Positions 51,239 through 61,005 are shown, counted from the first letter of the stretch. The stretch: DNA of 64,000 nucleotides from Microcella sp. (GCF_019739195.1 NZ_JAHHDS010000003.1:1302001-1366000); one strand, 5' to 3'. Program-made: numbers and translations. Notes: generated from the sequence alone by a model not told the origin.

Positions 51239-52164
51239 AGTTTCTCGGCCACCCAGCTCGGCGCCGCGTTGGTCGGAAAGTAGCGCTGACGCACGGCCTC
51301 GCTCGTCGCGCTCGTCGCCGACTGCACCGCATCCATGTGGCGCTGCAGGTCGTCGAGAATGTCGGCGATCGGCCGATACTCGAGCTCGCTACGAATCTGC
51401 CCGAGCTGGCGCAGCGCCAGGTCGCCGATGCCGGCGCGGTCGCTGCGCGGCTCGATGTCGCGCAGACTCTTCTCGGCGCGCGTCACGGCGAAGAGGATCG
51501 AGCGCGGGAAGAGCCGGTCGAGCAGCAGGAACTCGGCGGCGTTCTTGGCGCTCGGCACACCACGGTAGGTGCGAAGGTACGCCTCATACGCGCCGACGCT
51601 GCGCAGAATCGTCGTCCACGACGGTCCGCTCGCCTCGGTGAGCGAGCGGGTCGCGAGCAGTCGAGCGGTCATGTCAGCGCGCTCGAGCGAGCGCCCGAGC
51701 GTGAAGAACGAGTAGGCCTCGTCGCGGCTCGTCGACGACTCGACGATGCCCACGGCAAGCGCCGAGCGCTCGCGCACCCAGCCGAAGAACTCGTGCACCT
51801 TCTCGGGCGCGACCTTGCGCGGCATGCGCGCGCGGGTGGTGTTGAGCACCTCCCACAGCTCGGTGCTCACGACCTCGCGAGCGCGACGGGCGTTCTCGCG
51901 TGCGGCGCCGAGCGAGTAGGCGATCGAGGCGGGATGCGAACGGTCGACGGCGAGAATGTTCAGCACGTCGGCCCGCGTGAGCGCGTTGTCGGGCTGGGCG
52001 TCGCTGCCCATCACGCTGAGCAGCGAACGGCAGGCGGTGTCTTCGTCGATCCAGGGGTCTTCGAGGAGCAGCTGCAGGTGCACGTCGAGGATGCGGGCGG
52101 TGCCGTCACTGCGCTCGACGTAGCGCCCGATCCAGAACAGGCTCTCGGCAATTCGGCTCAGCAT
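51235..52164 (-). CDS. Alpha-E domain protein (DUF403)
   Basis: 309 aa, almost all alpha-helical. It begins MLSRIAESLFWIGRYVERSD, the fixed start of the alpha-E family, and ends in a charged region. No catalytic motif is known; it always travels with the permuted ATP-grasp and transglutaminase genes, as here. ATG overlaps the ATP-grasp gene by 7 bases. Confidence 0.92.
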   Translation of the reverse strand: MLSRIAESLFWIGRYVERSDGTARILDVHLQLLLEDPWIDEDTACRSLLSVMGSDAQPDNALTRADVLNILAVDRSHPASIAYSLGAARENARRAREVVSTELWEVLNTTRARMPRKVAPEKVHEFFGWVRERSALAVGIVESSTSRDEAYSFFTLGRSLERADMTARLLATRSLTEASGPSWTTILRSVGAYEAYLRTYRGVPSAKNAAEFLLLDRLFPRSILFAVTRAEKSLRDIEPRSDRAGIGDLALRQLGQIRSELEYRPIADILDDLQRHMDAVQSATSATSEAVRQRYFPTNAAPSWVAEKL

Positions 52165-53882
52165 GACGATCCCCCTCCCTGACGTGACGACCGACGAATC
52201 GCAGATTCGTCGGCGCTGGCGTCGCGCGAACGCGATGCGTTCGCCCCAGCTCCAGCGCGCAAGCTCTTCTTGATTTGTTGTTGCTGCTGCTCTTGCGCGC
52301 GACGCGGGTCGTCGGCGGGGTTGTGGTCGGGCACGTGCGCCGAGGCGTCGTAGATAATCGGAATCGACTGGGTCACCGTGGCCTGCTCGGCGACGATGCC
52401 CTGCACGTCATGACTGTCGGCGACCATGGGCAACTGACCCACGACCCAGGTGTCTTTCGAGCCGCCGCCCTGGCTCGAGTTCACGACGAGCTGCCCTTCA
52501 GGCAGCGCGACGCGCGTGAGGCCACCGGGCAAAACCCAGACCTCGCGGCCGTCGTTGACGGCGAACGGGCGCAGGTCGGCGTGCCGGGGGCGCACGCCCT
52601 CATCGACCAGGGTCGGAATGGTCGAGAGCTGCACGACGGGCTGAGCGATCCACCCGCGCGGGTCGGCGAGCAGCCGGCCGCGCAGTGCCTCCAGTTCATC
52701 GCGGCTGGCCGCGGGGCCGACCACGAGGCCCTTGCCGCCCGAGCCGTCGACGGGCTTGACGACGAGCTCGTGCAGGCGGTCGAGCACTTCTTCGAGGGCG
52801 CCCGGGTCTTCGAGCCGCCAGGTGTCGACGTTCGGAATGATCGGGTCTTCGTCGAGAAAGTAGCGCACGAGGTCGGGCAGGTAGGTGTAGACGAGCTTGT
52901 CGTCGGCCACACCGTTGCCGACCGCGTTGGTGATGGTGACGTTGCCCAGGCGAGCGGCGAGCATGAGGCCCGGCGTGCCGAGCATCGAGTCGGCGCGGAA
53001 GGTCAGTGGGTCGAGAAACTCGTCGTCGACCCGGCGGTAGATCACGTCGACGCGCTGCGGCCCCGCCGTCGTGCGCATGAAGACGCGCCCGCCCGAGCAG
53101 TACAGGTCGCGGCCTTCGACGAGCTCGACGCCCATGAGCCGCGCGAGCAGCGTGTGCTCGAAGTAGGCCGAGTTGTAGACACCGGGTGTGAGCACGACGA
53201 CGTTCGGCTCGTCGACGCCCGAGGGGGCGGATGCTCGCAGCGCGTTGAGCAGCTGATTCGGGTAGTCGCCCACGGGGCGCACGCGCATCGACACGAACAG
53301 CTCGGGCAGCGTCTGCGCCATGACGCGCCGGTTCGAGATGACGTAGCTCACGCCGCTCGGTACGCGCACGTTATCTTCGAGCACCCGCCAGACGCCGTTC
53401 TCGTCGCGGATGAGATCGATGCCGCTCACCTGAATGCGAACACCGTTGGCACTCTCGATGCCGGCGGCCTCGCGGTGGTAATGGCTCGAGCTCGAAATGA
53501 GCCGCGCGGGGATCACCCCGTCGGCGATGCAGCGCTGTGCGCCGTAGATGTCGGTGAGGAAGGCCTCGAGCGCTCGCACGCGCTGCGAGACTCCCGCCTC
53601 GAGGTGGCTCCACTCGGCGCGGTCGATGACGCGCGGAACAGCATCCAATGGAAAGGGGCGTTCTTCGCCCGCGAAATCGAATGTGACGCCTTGGGCGAGG
53701 TACGAATCGGCGAGCGCTTCGGTGCGCCCGCGCAGCTCGTCGGTGCTCATCTGGGCGAGTGCTGCGTGAATCTGCCGGTACGGCAGCCGCACCTCGCTGT
53801 CGGCCGCGAACATCTCGTCGAAGGCGACGGCCGAGCCCGCACGGGCGGCGGTCGCCGCGTACCCGTCGAAGAGGTCGGCCAT
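52158..53882 (-). CDS. Circularly permuted ATP-grasp protein (DUF404/DUF407 type)
   Basis: 574 aa. The permuted ATP-grasp pattern is clear: LEDNVRVPSGVSYVI, VVVLTPGVYNSAYFEHTLLA, NAVGNGVADDKLVYTYLPDL and VVKPVDGSGGKGLVVGP. It probably forms an amide bond using ATP and an amino-acid or peptide substrate. The C-terminal 60 residues are Gln/Arg/Ser-rich and disordered, an addition to the core. Start: TAGGCT six bases before the ATG (leaderless). First gene of the three-gene operon. Confidence 0.92.
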   Translation of the reverse strand: MADLFDGYAATAARAGSAVAFDEMFAADSEVRLPYRQIHAALAQMSTDELRGRTEALADSYLAQGVTFDFAGEERPFPLDAVPRVIDRAEWSHLEAGVSQRVRALEAFLTDIYGAQRCIADGVIPARLISSSSHYHREAAGIESANGVRIQVSGIDLIRDENGVWRVLEDNVRVPSGVSYVISNRRVMAQTLPELFVSMRVRPVGDYPNQLLNALRASAPSGVDEPNVVVLTPGVYNSAYFEHTLLARLMGVELVEGRDLYCSGGRVFMRTTAGPQRVDVIYRRVDDEFLDPLTFRADSMLGTPGLMLAARLGNVTITNAVGNGVADDKLVYTYLPDLVRYFLDEDPIIPNVDTWRLEDPGALEEVLDRLHELVVKPVDGSGGKGLVVGPAASRDELEALRGRLLADPRGWIAQPVVQLSTIPTLVDEGVRPRHADLRPFAVNDGREVWVLPGGLTRVALPEGQLVVNSSQGGGSKDTWVVGQLPMVADSHDVQGIVAEQATVTQSIPIIYDASAHVPDHNPADDPRRAQEQQQQQIKKSLRAGAGANASRSRDASADESAIRRSSRQGGGSSC

Positions 53883-53929
53883 TGCGTCAGCCTAGTCGGG
53901 GCGTGTTGCGGCGATGTTTCGGGGCTTGC

Positions 53930-54880
53930 TCAGCCTGCGAGCTGCACCTCGAAGCGCTCGACGTCGGCGCGATGGCAGAGCTCGGTGGCCTCGGTCGTCG
54001 CGGTCGCCGCCCCAGCGGCGACGCCCGCTCTGAACGCAGCGGCCAGGTCGTGCCCTTGCGCGAGCCGCAGCACGAGCGCCGCGAGAAAGCTGTCGCCGGC
54101 GCCGACGGTCGATTTCACCGTGATCGGGGGCGACACGAGGTGCGTGACTGAGTCGGCCGTGACGAGCACGGCGCCCTCACCCCCGACAGTGAGCGCGACG
54201 ACCTCGGCTTTGCCCTCGGCGACGAGCTGCTGAGCAGCCGCTGTCTTGTCGGCGATCGAGGTGAGCTCAGCGCCGACGAGCTCGCCCAGTTCGCGGCCCG
54301 AGGGCTTGACGAGGTAGACCCCCTCGTCGAGCGCGGCGGCCAGCGATGGCCCTGACGCGTCGACGATGCAGCGAACTCCGAGTTCGCGTGCACGACGCGC
54401 GACGCGGGCATAGAGGTCGTCGGGCACGCCGGGCGCGAGCGAGCCGCTCGCCACGACGTAGCCTCCCCATTGCATCGCGGCATCGGTAGCGTCGAGGCAT
54501 CGCCGCCACTCGGCCTCGGCCAACTCAGGACCCTGCAGCACGAACCGGAACTGTCTTCCGGTCGACGTCTCGTCGACCGTGACATTCTCGCGCGTCGATC
54601 CGGCGATCGCGATGGCCTTGCCCGTGATGCCCTCGGCCTCGAGCAGCTGACGATAGGCCTGGCCAGTCGGGCCGCCGACCGCGTAGATCGCTGTCGAGTG
54701 GCCGCCGAGCCGATCGATCACGCGGCTGACGTTGACTCCCCCGCCGCCGGGGTCGACCCGGCTCGGGCCGCAGCGCATCTTGTGCTCGGAGCGCACTGTT
54801 TCTGTCATCGTGCTCACGTCGAGCGCGGGGTTGATCGTGAGCGTCACGATCGGGGCGGGACGTGCCGGCAGTGCGACCAT
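53930..54880 (-). CDS. PfkB-family hexose kinase (1-phosphofructokinase-like)
   Basis: 316 aa. LTINPALDVSTMTETV at the start, PGGGGVNVSRVIDRLGG, and GAGDSFLAALVLRLAQG with the catalytic Asp match the FruK/PfkB/LacC group, which phosphorylates sugar phosphates. No PTS or sugar operon is beside it, so the substrate is uncertain. TAGTCT six bases upstream is the -10, and its TAG is the stop codon of the aldo/keto reductase gene. Confidence 0.88.
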   Translation of the reverse strand: MVALPARPAPIVTLTINPALDVSTMTETVRSEHKMRCGPSRVDPGGGGVNVSRVIDRLGGHSTAIYAVGGPTGQAYRQLLEAEGITGKAIAIAGSTRENVTVDETSTGRQFRFVLQGPELAEAEWRRCLDATDAAMQWGGYVVASGSLAPGVPDDLYARVARRARELGVRCIVDASGPSLAAALDEGVYLVKPSGRELGELVGAELTSIADKTAAAQQLVAEGKAEVVALTVGGEGAVLVTADSVTHLVSPPITVKSTVGAGDSFLAALVLRLAQGHDLAAAFRAGVAAGAATATTEATELCHRADVERFEVQLAG

Positions 54881-54889
54881 GCCGTCAGA

Positions 54890-55747
54890 CTACGAGTTCG
54901 GCACCGGAACGCCGCGCGACGCGAGGTCGTCGACGAAGGCCTGCCGAAGTTCGTCGTCGACTTCTTCGGTTGACGCGACCATCGCGTCGCGCACCGACTC
55001 CACCCTCGTCGAGCCGATCACCGGCCACAGACCCGGCAGCGCGTCCAGCACCGCGGCGAGGGCCAGTCGGTGCACCGACACTCCGCGCGCCGCCGCGAGC
55101 ATCCACACCTTCGGCACGCGCGTGGCCAGTGGCGAGGCCCGTGGGCCACCGAATGGAGCGTAGGCGAAGAAGTCGATTCCGGCGTCGAGGCAGTGGTGGT
55201 ACTCGGTGAACGGATCGACGCCGAGCCCCAGCCGGTTCTGCACCGCGTCGATCGGCGCCACCGCGAGAGCTCGGTCGATCACCTCGACCGAGGCGTTCGA
55301 GAGTCCGATCGCCCTCGCCACGCCTTCGTCGCGCAGCGCGGCGAGCGTGCGCACCGAGTCTTCGAGATCATCGGCGCGATCGGCGCGATGCAGCAGAAGA
55401 AGGTCGAGCGGGCCGCCGAGCAGCTCGACGCTGCGCGCGGCGTCGGCGCGCATCCGTTCGGCGGTGCCATCGCTGCTCCAGGCCGACGGACCGGCTCGAT
55501 AGTGGCCCGCCTTCGTGATGATCGGCATCCCGGGCCGCAGCCGGCGTCCCTCGGCGGCCAGCCGCTCGCCGACACCGTCATCATCGACACGTGCGTATGC
55601 TCGCGCGGTGTCCAGCGCGACGGCCCCGCTGTCGACGGCGGCAGCGATGACCTCGCGGGCGTTCTCGTCAGTCGCGCCTTCGTTGAGCACGAGGGCGGCG
55701 ACGCCGAACACGATGCCGGGGCGAACCATCGCCGATGACACGTTCAT
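54890..55747 (-). CDS. Aldo/keto reductase
   Basis: 285 aa, TIM-barrel NADPH oxidoreductase. Catalytic Asp and Tyr in ALDTARAYARVDDDGVGE, Lys in PIITKAGHY, His in LLLLHRADRADD. The NADPH-binding segment near VIGSTRVESVRDAM closes the barrel. Substrate unknown. Leaderless start: TACGCT seven bases before the ATG. 55748-55947 upstream, toward the SDR gene, shows no clear feature besides the SDR ribosome site. Confidence 0.9.
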   Translation of the reverse strand: MNVSSAMVRPGIVFGVAALVLNEGATDENAREVIAAAVDSGAVALDTARAYARVDDDGVGERLAAEGRRLRPGMPIITKAGHYRAGPSAWSSDGTAERMRADAARSVELLGGPLDLLLLHRADRADDLEDSVRTLAALRDEGVARAIGLSNASVEVIDRALAVAPIDAVQNRLGLGVDPFTEYHHCLDAGIDFFAYAPFGGPRASPLATRVPKVWMLAAARGVSVHRLALAAVLDALPGLWPVIGSTRVESVRDAMVASTEEVDDELRQAFVDDLASRGVPVPNS

Positions 55748-55947
55748 GATCTCGAGCGTAGGCGGTTGACGACATGACCGCCCCTAGCACGGTTCCCCTC
55801 GCTGTCAACGGGGGTGCGCGATGGCCGCACGCCGCATAACGTCGCTGGTCACGGGGCCGGGAAACTGCTCACTGCTGCAAGCAGGAGCAAGGCATCTGGC
55901 GCGACGCACGCGCAGTGAACCGGCCCGCTCGAACGAAGGGGAATGAC

Positions 55948-56704
55948 ATGGCACAGTACGACGTGGCAGAACGATCGGCGATCGTGACGGGAGCGGGATC
56001 GGGCATCGGCCGCGCGATCGCTCACGTGCTCGCTGAAAGTGGCGCTGCGGTCGTCGTGAGCGACGTGAACTCTGACGCCGTCGACACCGTGGTGCAGGAA
56101 ATCACCGACACGGGGGGCACAGCTCTCGCGCACGTGGGCGATGTCTCCGACCCGGCGACGGCAACAAGGGCCGTGGAGATGGCCTCGAACGCGGCACCAC
56201 TCAAGATCGCCGTCAACAACGCGGGCATCGGCGGGGCTTCGGCCACCACGGGCGACTACCCGCTCGACTCGTGGCAGAAGGTCATCGACATCAACCTCAG
56301 CGCCGTGCTCTACGGCATGCAAGCTCAGCTGCCGGCGATGATCGACTGCGGCGGCGGCTCGATCGTCAACATTGCGTCAATTCTCGGCAGCGTGGGCTTT
56401 GCTCAGTCGTCGGCCTACGTCGCCGCGAAGCACGGCGTTGTCGGGCTGACGAAAAAACGCCGCGCTCGAGTACGCCCAGCAGGGCGTGCGCGTCAACTCG
56501 GTCGGGCCCGGCTTCATCCAGACGCCGCTCGTCGAGGCGAACCTCGACGCTGACGCGCTCAGCCATCTTGAGCAGCAGCACGCCATCGGTCGACTCGGTC
56601 GGCCGGAGGAGGTCGCGCACCTCGTCGCGTTCCTCGCCTCCGACGCCGCGTCGTTCATCACCGGTTCGTACCACCTGGTTGACGGCGGCTACACGGCGCA
56701 GTAG
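55948..56704 (+). pseudogene. SDR-family oxidoreductase, frameshifted in an A6 run
   Basis: Glucose/3-oxoacyl-type short-chain dehydrogenase. IVTGAGSGIGRAIAHVLA binds the cofactor, VNNAGIGG and SSAYVAAKH give the catalytic Tyr and Lys, all in the first frame. At 56452-56457 six A residues replace an expected five. The rest ([20 protein letters not shown] to VDGGYTAQ) continues in another frame. Removing one A restores a full protein of about 251 aa. GAAGGGGA eight bases before the ATG is a good ribosome site, so the gene was recently functional or the base is a sequencing error. Confidence 0.88.
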
Positions 56705-56707
56705 TGC

Positions 56708-58120
56708 TCAGTGGCGGGGTTCGAACCGCTGGGGTGGGTGGATCTGTGCCACCAGCGCGCGCAACTGCTCGAGCGACCCGCCGAGCCCCTGCGCGCGCGC
56801 TTGCACGAGCACGTTGCCGAGCGCCGTCGCCTCGACGGGGCCCGCGAGCACCGGCAGACCAGCCCGATCGGCGACGAGCTGGCACAGCAGAGTGTTGAGC
56901 GATCCGCCGCCCACGAGGTGAATCACTCCGACCTCACGATCAGCCAACCGGCCAGCGTCGCGCACCGCTTCAGCGAAGGCGACGGCGAGGCTCTCGAGAA
57001 TGCACCGGGCGAGGGCGGCGCGGCTCGACGGCACGACCTCGCCCTTCTCGGTCAGCACCGCGGCGATGCGCGCGGGCATGTCACCGGGGGGCATGAAGCG
57101 CTGATCGTTGGCGTCGAAGACGGGCACAGGCTCGGTGAGGGCAGCAGCCTCGGCCAGCAGCTGCGCGAGATCGACCGGCTCACCCTCGGCCTCCCACGCG
57201 CGCATGGTCTCGGTGAGCAGCCACAGGCCCATGACGTTGTGCAAGAACCGTACGCGGCCATCGACGCCGCCTTCGTTCGTGAAGTTCGTCTCGCGGCTGG
57301 CATCGGTGATCACGGGATGCTCGAGCTCGAGCCCCACGAGCCCCCAGGTGCCGCAGCTGATGTAGGCGGCATCGGGCCGCGTCATCGGTACGCCCACCAC
57401 GGCCGACGCCGTGTCGTGGGATCCGACGGCCGTGACCCTCACCCCGGCAGGCGCGGCCAGTTCGGCGGACATGGTGGTGGTCAACTCGCCCAGGTCGTCG
57501 CCCGGGTTCACGAGCTCGGGGAAGATGCGGCGCGGCAGGCCGACGCGCCCGATGAGCGCGTCGTTCCACTCGCGCGTGCGCGGGTCGAGCAGCGCCGTGG
57601 TCGACGCATTGGTCGACTCGGCCACCGCGCGGCCCGTGAGCCAGAAGGCGACAAGGTCAGGGATGAGCAAGAAGCGGTCAGCCTCGGCGAGCGCCTCTCC
57701 GTCGGCTGCCAGCTGGAAGACCGTGTTGAACGAGAGGTGCTGCAGGCCCGAGGCCGCGTAGAGCTCGTCGGGCGGCACGACCGCGTGCACGGCGGCGATA
57801 CCGCGCGCGGTGCGCTCGTCGCGGTAGTGAAAGGGCTCGGCGAGCATCCGGTCACCCGCCATGAGTGCGTAGTCGACCGCCCACGAATCGATGCCGATCG
57901 ACGTGATCGCGGGGTCGTCGGCGAAGGCCTGGCGCAGCCCCGCGAGAATGTGGCCGCGCAGCGCTTCGATGTCCCAGTGATACCCGTCGTCGCGCAGCAC
58001 CGGTCCGTTCGGAAAGCGTGCGACCTCGATGAGTTCGAGCTGGTCGGGCCCGACGACGGCGCGCATGACGCGACCGCTCGTGGCTCCCAGGTCGACGGCC
58101 GCGACATGCACGAGAGTCAT
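56708..58120 (-). CDS. rhaB: Rhamnulokinase
   Basis: Phosphorylates L-rhamnulose to L-rhamnulose 1-phosphate. 470-aa FGGY-type sugar kinase: VHVAAVDLGATSGRV (phosphate loop), GIDSWAVDYALM, ISCGTWGLVGLELEHPV, and GVIHLVGGGSLNTLLCQ for ATP. It lies 2 bases downstream of the aldolase/dehydrogenase gene, which makes the assignment firm. The stop lies 3 bases from that of the convergent SDR pseudogene. Confidence 0.93.
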   Translation of the reverse strand: MTLVHVAAVDLGATSGRVMRAVVGPDQLELIEVARFPNGPVLRDDGYHWDIEALRGHILAGLRQAFADDPAITSIGIDSWAVDYALMAGDRMLAEPFHYRDERTARGIAAVHAVVPPDELYAASGLQHLSFNTVFQLAADGEALAEADRFLLIPDLVAFWLTGRAVAESTNASTTALLDPRTREWNDALIGRVGLPRRIFPELVNPGDDLGELTTTMSAELAAPAGVRVTAVGSHDTASAVVGVPMTRPDAAYISCGTWGLVGLELEHPVITDASRETNFTNEGGVDGRVRFLHNVMGLWLLTETMRAWEAEGEPVDLAQLLAEAAALTEPVPVFDANDQRFMPPGDMPARIAAVLTEKGEVVPSSRAALARCILESLAVAFAEAVRDAGRLADREVGVIHLVGGGSLNTLLCQLVADRAGLPVLAGPVEATALGNVLVQARAQGLGGSLEQLRALVAQIHPPQRFEPRH

Positions 58121-58122
58121 GG

Positions 58123-60156
58123 TCAGCGCAGGAAGGCCGCGGCGACGCCCGCGTCGACGGGAATGTGCAGGCCGGTCGTGTGCGAGAGGTCGGGGCCCGT
58201 GAGCACCGCGACCGCATTGGCGACGTGATCGGGCAGCACCTCGCGCTTGAGAATGGTGCGCTGCGCGTAGAACTCACCGAGCTTCTCTTCATCGATGCCG
58301 TACGTCTTCGCGCGATTGGCTCCCCAACCCGAAGCGAAGATGCCCGAACCGCGCACGACCCCGTCGGGGTTGATGCCGTTGACCTTCACGCCGTGCTCGC
58401 CGAGCTCGACCGCGAGCAGTCGCACCTGGTGCGCCTGGTCGGCCTTCGTCGCCGAGTAGGCGATGTTGTTGGGGCCGGCGAATACCGAGTTCTTGCTCGA
58501 GATGTAGATGACGTCGCCGCCGAGCCCCTGGTCGATGAGCACGCGCGCGGCGGCCTTCGAGACCAGGAACGAGCCCTTGGCCATGACGTCGTGCTGCAGA
58601 TCCCAATCGGCCTCGGTCGTCTCGAGCAGCGGCTTGCTGAGCGACAGCCCGGCGTTGTTGACGACGAGGTCGATGCCGCCGAACGCGAGCACCGCATCCC
58701 GGATGCCCTGCTCGACCTGAGCCTCATCGGTGACGTTCACCTGCACGCCGATCGCGACGTCGGTCGAGCCGAGCTCAGCCGCCGCCGCCTGTGCCTTCTC
58801 GAGGTCGAGGTCGGCGATCACGACGCACGCCCCCTCGGCGACGAGTCGCGTGGCGATGGCCTTGCCGATGCCGCTCGCGGCACCCGTCACGAAGGCGACG
58901 CGCGTGGCGTGCGACTTGGGGCTGGGCATGCGCTGCAGTTTGGCCTCTTCGAGCGCCCAGTATTCGATGCGGAACTTCTCGGCGTCACTGATGGGGGTGT
59001 AGGTGCTCACCGATTCGGCGCCGCGCATGACGTTGATGGCGTTGAGGTAGAACTCACCGGCGACGCGCGCCGTCTGCTTGTTCGCGCCGAAGCTGAACAT
59101 GCCCACGCCCGGCACGAGCACGACGAGCGGGTCGGCGCCGCGGATGGCTGGCGATTCGGGTGTCGCGTGCTTGTCGTAGTAGGCGGTGTAGTCGGCGCGA
59201 TACGCCTCGTGCAGTTCATTCAGGCGCTGGATGCTCGCCTCGACACTCGCGCCGGCCGGCAGGTCGAGCAGCATCGGCTTGACCTTGGTGCGCAAGAAAT
59301 GGTCGGGGCAGCTCGTGCCGAGCTGCGCGAGTTTCGCAGCGTTCGCGCTCGCGAGAAAGTCGAGCACCCGCGCGTCGTCGCTGAAGTGGCCGACCATAGG
59401 CCGGTCGTGGCTCGCGAGACCACGAATGGTCGGCGCGAGGGCGGCCGCCTTCGCGCGGCGCTCCTCGGTCGGCAAGGCTGCGTACCCCTTGCGTGCGCGA
59501 CCGAACGGCGCCTTCTTGCCCTTTGCGTCGAGATAGGCCTGCGCGGTGTCGATGATCCAGCGGCTGTTCTGCTCGCACTGCTTACTCGTGTCGGCCCACG
59601 CCGTAATGCCGTGGCCGCCGAGGATGCAGCCGATCGCCTGCGGATTCGCGGCCTTGATGGCGGCGATGTCGAGCCCGAGCTGGAAGCCGGGGCGTCGCCA
59701 CGGCACCCACACGACCTTGTCGCCGAAGATCTTCTTTGTGAGCTTCTCGCCGTCTTTCGCCGTGGCGATGGCGATGCCGGCGTCGGGGTGCAGGTGGTCG
59801 ACGTGGGCCGCATCCACCAGGCCGTGCATGGCGGTGTCGATGCTGGGGGCCGCGCCGCCCGTGCCGTGCAGGCAGTAGTCGAAGGCCGCGACCATCTCGT
59901 CTTCGCGCTCGAGGCCGGGGTAGACGTCGACGAGCGCGCGCATGCGGTCGAGACGCAGCACGGCCAGGCCCTGCTCAGTGAGCGTGCCGAGGTCGCCGCC
60001 CGAACCCTTGACCCACAGCAGCTCGACCTGCTCGCCCGTGACCGGGTCGGTCTCGGTGCCCTTGGCCGACGTGTTGCCGCCGGCGTAATTGGTGATGTGC
60101 GGCTCGGCGCCGAGGCGGTTGCTGCGGGCGATGAGTGCTGCCGGTGTGCTGACCAT
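58123..60156 (-). CDS. Bifunctional rhamnulose-1-phosphate aldolase/lactaldehyde dehydrogenase
   Basis: 677-aa RhaEW-type fusion. Residues 15-400 form a class II aldolase domain with HVDHLHPDAGIAIA and GGHGITAW as the zinc-binding His. Residues 410-677 form an SDR domain: AFVTGAASGIGKAIATRLV, NNAGLSLSKPL, YSATKADQAHQ. It cuts rhamnulose 1-phosphate to dihydroxyacetone phosphate and lactaldehyde, and oxidises the latter. Start MVSTPAALIARSN follows a weak GAGAG. Upstream TGTTA/TAACA repeats (60168-60201) may bind DeoR. Confidence 0.9.
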   Translation of the reverse strand: MVSTPAALIARSNRLGAEPHITNYAGGNTSAKGTETDPVTGEQVELLWVKGSGGDLGTLTEQGLAVLRLDRMRALVDVYPGLEREDEMVAAFDYCLHGTGGAAPSIDTAMHGLVDAAHVDHLHPDAGIAIATAKDGEKLTKKIFGDKVVWVPWRRPGFQLGLDIAAIKAANPQAIGCILGGHGITAWADTSKQCEQNSRWIIDTAQAYLDAKGKKAPFGRARKGYAALPTEERRAKAAALAPTIRGLASHDRPMVGHFSDDARVLDFLASANAAKLAQLGTSCPDHFLRTKVKPMLLDLPAGASVEASIQRLNELHEAYRADYTAYYDKHATPESPAIRGADPLVVLVPGVGMFSFGANKQTARVAGEFYLNAINVMRGAESVSTYTPISDAEKFRIEYWALEEAKLQRMPSPKSHATRVAFVTGAASGIGKAIATRLVAEGACVVIADLDLEKAQAAAAELGSTDVAIGVQVNVTDEAQVEQGIRDAVLAFGGIDLVVNNAGLSLSKPLLETTEADWDLQHDVMAKGSFLVSKAAARVLIDQGLGGDVIYISSKNSVFAGPNNIAYSATKADQAHQVRLLAVELGEHGVKVNGINPDGVVRGSGIFASGWGANRAKTYGIDEEKLGEFYAQRTILKREVLPDHVANAVAVLTGPDLSHTTGLHIPVDAGVAAAFLR

Positions 60157-60167
60157 GATCGCTCTCG

Positions 60168-60201
60168 TGTTAGATGTTGTTACTTTTTGCACACGATAAC
60201 A
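60168..60201. promoter_or_regulatory. Inverted TGTTA/TAACA pair before the aldolase gene
   Basis: TGTTA (60168-60172) and TAACA (60197-60201), with a further TTGTTAC between them, in a patch rich in A and T between deoR and the aldolase gene. Candidate DeoR-type site; weak. Confidence 0.35.
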
Positions 60202-60204
60202 GGG

Positions 60205-60954
60205 TCACAGTATCTCGACAAGACCACGGAAGGGATCGAGGCGGTCGTCGCTGGGGTCGAGCTCTGTTACCAGCGTGTCGATGACGTTCCACTCGAGCGC
60301 GAGAGCGAGCGCCTGCTGGCCGAGCTTCGACGAGTCGGCCAGCACCACTGTCGTGCGCGCCCTCGCCGCGAACGCGTGCTTGACGGCAGCCTCTTCGAGT
60401 GACACCTCCATGGTGCCAGTGGCCGCATCGACGGCGCTGGCGGAGGTGAAAAACACGTCGTACGCGAAGCTGCGAGCAGTCTGCTCAGCAGTGGGGCCGA
60501 CCAGGCTTCCGGTCTGCTGCTCGAATTCTCCCCCGGCGAGCACGGCGCGGACGCCCGGGCGCGCTCGGGCGATTGCGGCATTGTCGACCGAGTTGGTCAC
60601 GACGAGAAGACGCTCGCAGCGGATGATCGCGAGAAGAGCCCCACTCGTGGTCGAGGCGTCGACTCCGACAGCCCCCACGCTCGGAACCAGGGCCTCGGCC
60701 TTGCGAGCAACCGAGTTCTTCGCCGACGCTCGGGTCATCGCACGGTCGCCGAACACTCGCGGCAGCACTATCGACACCGCGCCACCTCTGACTCGGCGCA
60801 CGAGACCGTCGGCATCGAGGTCTTGAATGTCGCGGCGCACGGTCATGACGGACACCGCCAATTCGGCGGCGGCGGACTCGAGCCTGATGGCGCCGTCGCG
60901 TTCCAGAATCTCGAGCAATCGAGCCCGGCGACTGGCGGGCAGGGGAACGACCAT
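60205..60954 (-). CDS. DeoR/GlpR-family sugar regulator
   Basis: 249 aa. The N-terminal helix-turn-helix ARLLEILERDGAIRLESAAAELAVSVMTVRRDIQDLD is followed by a sugar-phosphate sensor domain (GVDASTTSGALLAII, VVTNSVDNAAI, SSKLGQQALALAL). TAGCCT (60967-60962) seven bases before the ATG gives a leaderless start. It heads the rhamnose operon and faces the divergent 61156 operon, so it may control both. The effector is probably a phosphorylated sugar (inference). Confidence 0.9.
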   Translation of the reverse strand: MVVPLPASRRARLLEILERDGAIRLESAAAELAVSVMTVRRDIQDLDADGLVRRVRGGAVSIVLPRVFGDRAMTRASAKNSVARKAEALVPSVGAVGVDASTTSGALLAIIRCERLLVVTNSVDNAAIARARPGVRAVLAGGEFEQQTGSLVGPTAEQTARSFAYDVFFTSASAVDAATGTMEVSLEEAAVKHAFAARARTTVVLADSSKLGQQALALALEWNVIDTLVTELDPSDDRLDPFRGLVEIL

Positions 60955-61005
60955 GACACACAGGCTACGCAGTGACCCCCTTGGTGACCGTGATGAGATT
61001 GCGTA

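Noticed and set aside
52275-54233. A 652-aa open frame on the plus strand
   Set aside because: Antisense of the ATP-grasp and PfkB genes, low-complexity composition, no ribosome site.
58165-60402. A 745-aa open frame on the plus strand
   Set aside because: Mirror frame of the aldolase/dehydrogenase and DeoR genes. High G+C keeps antisense frames open; no start site or motif supports it.
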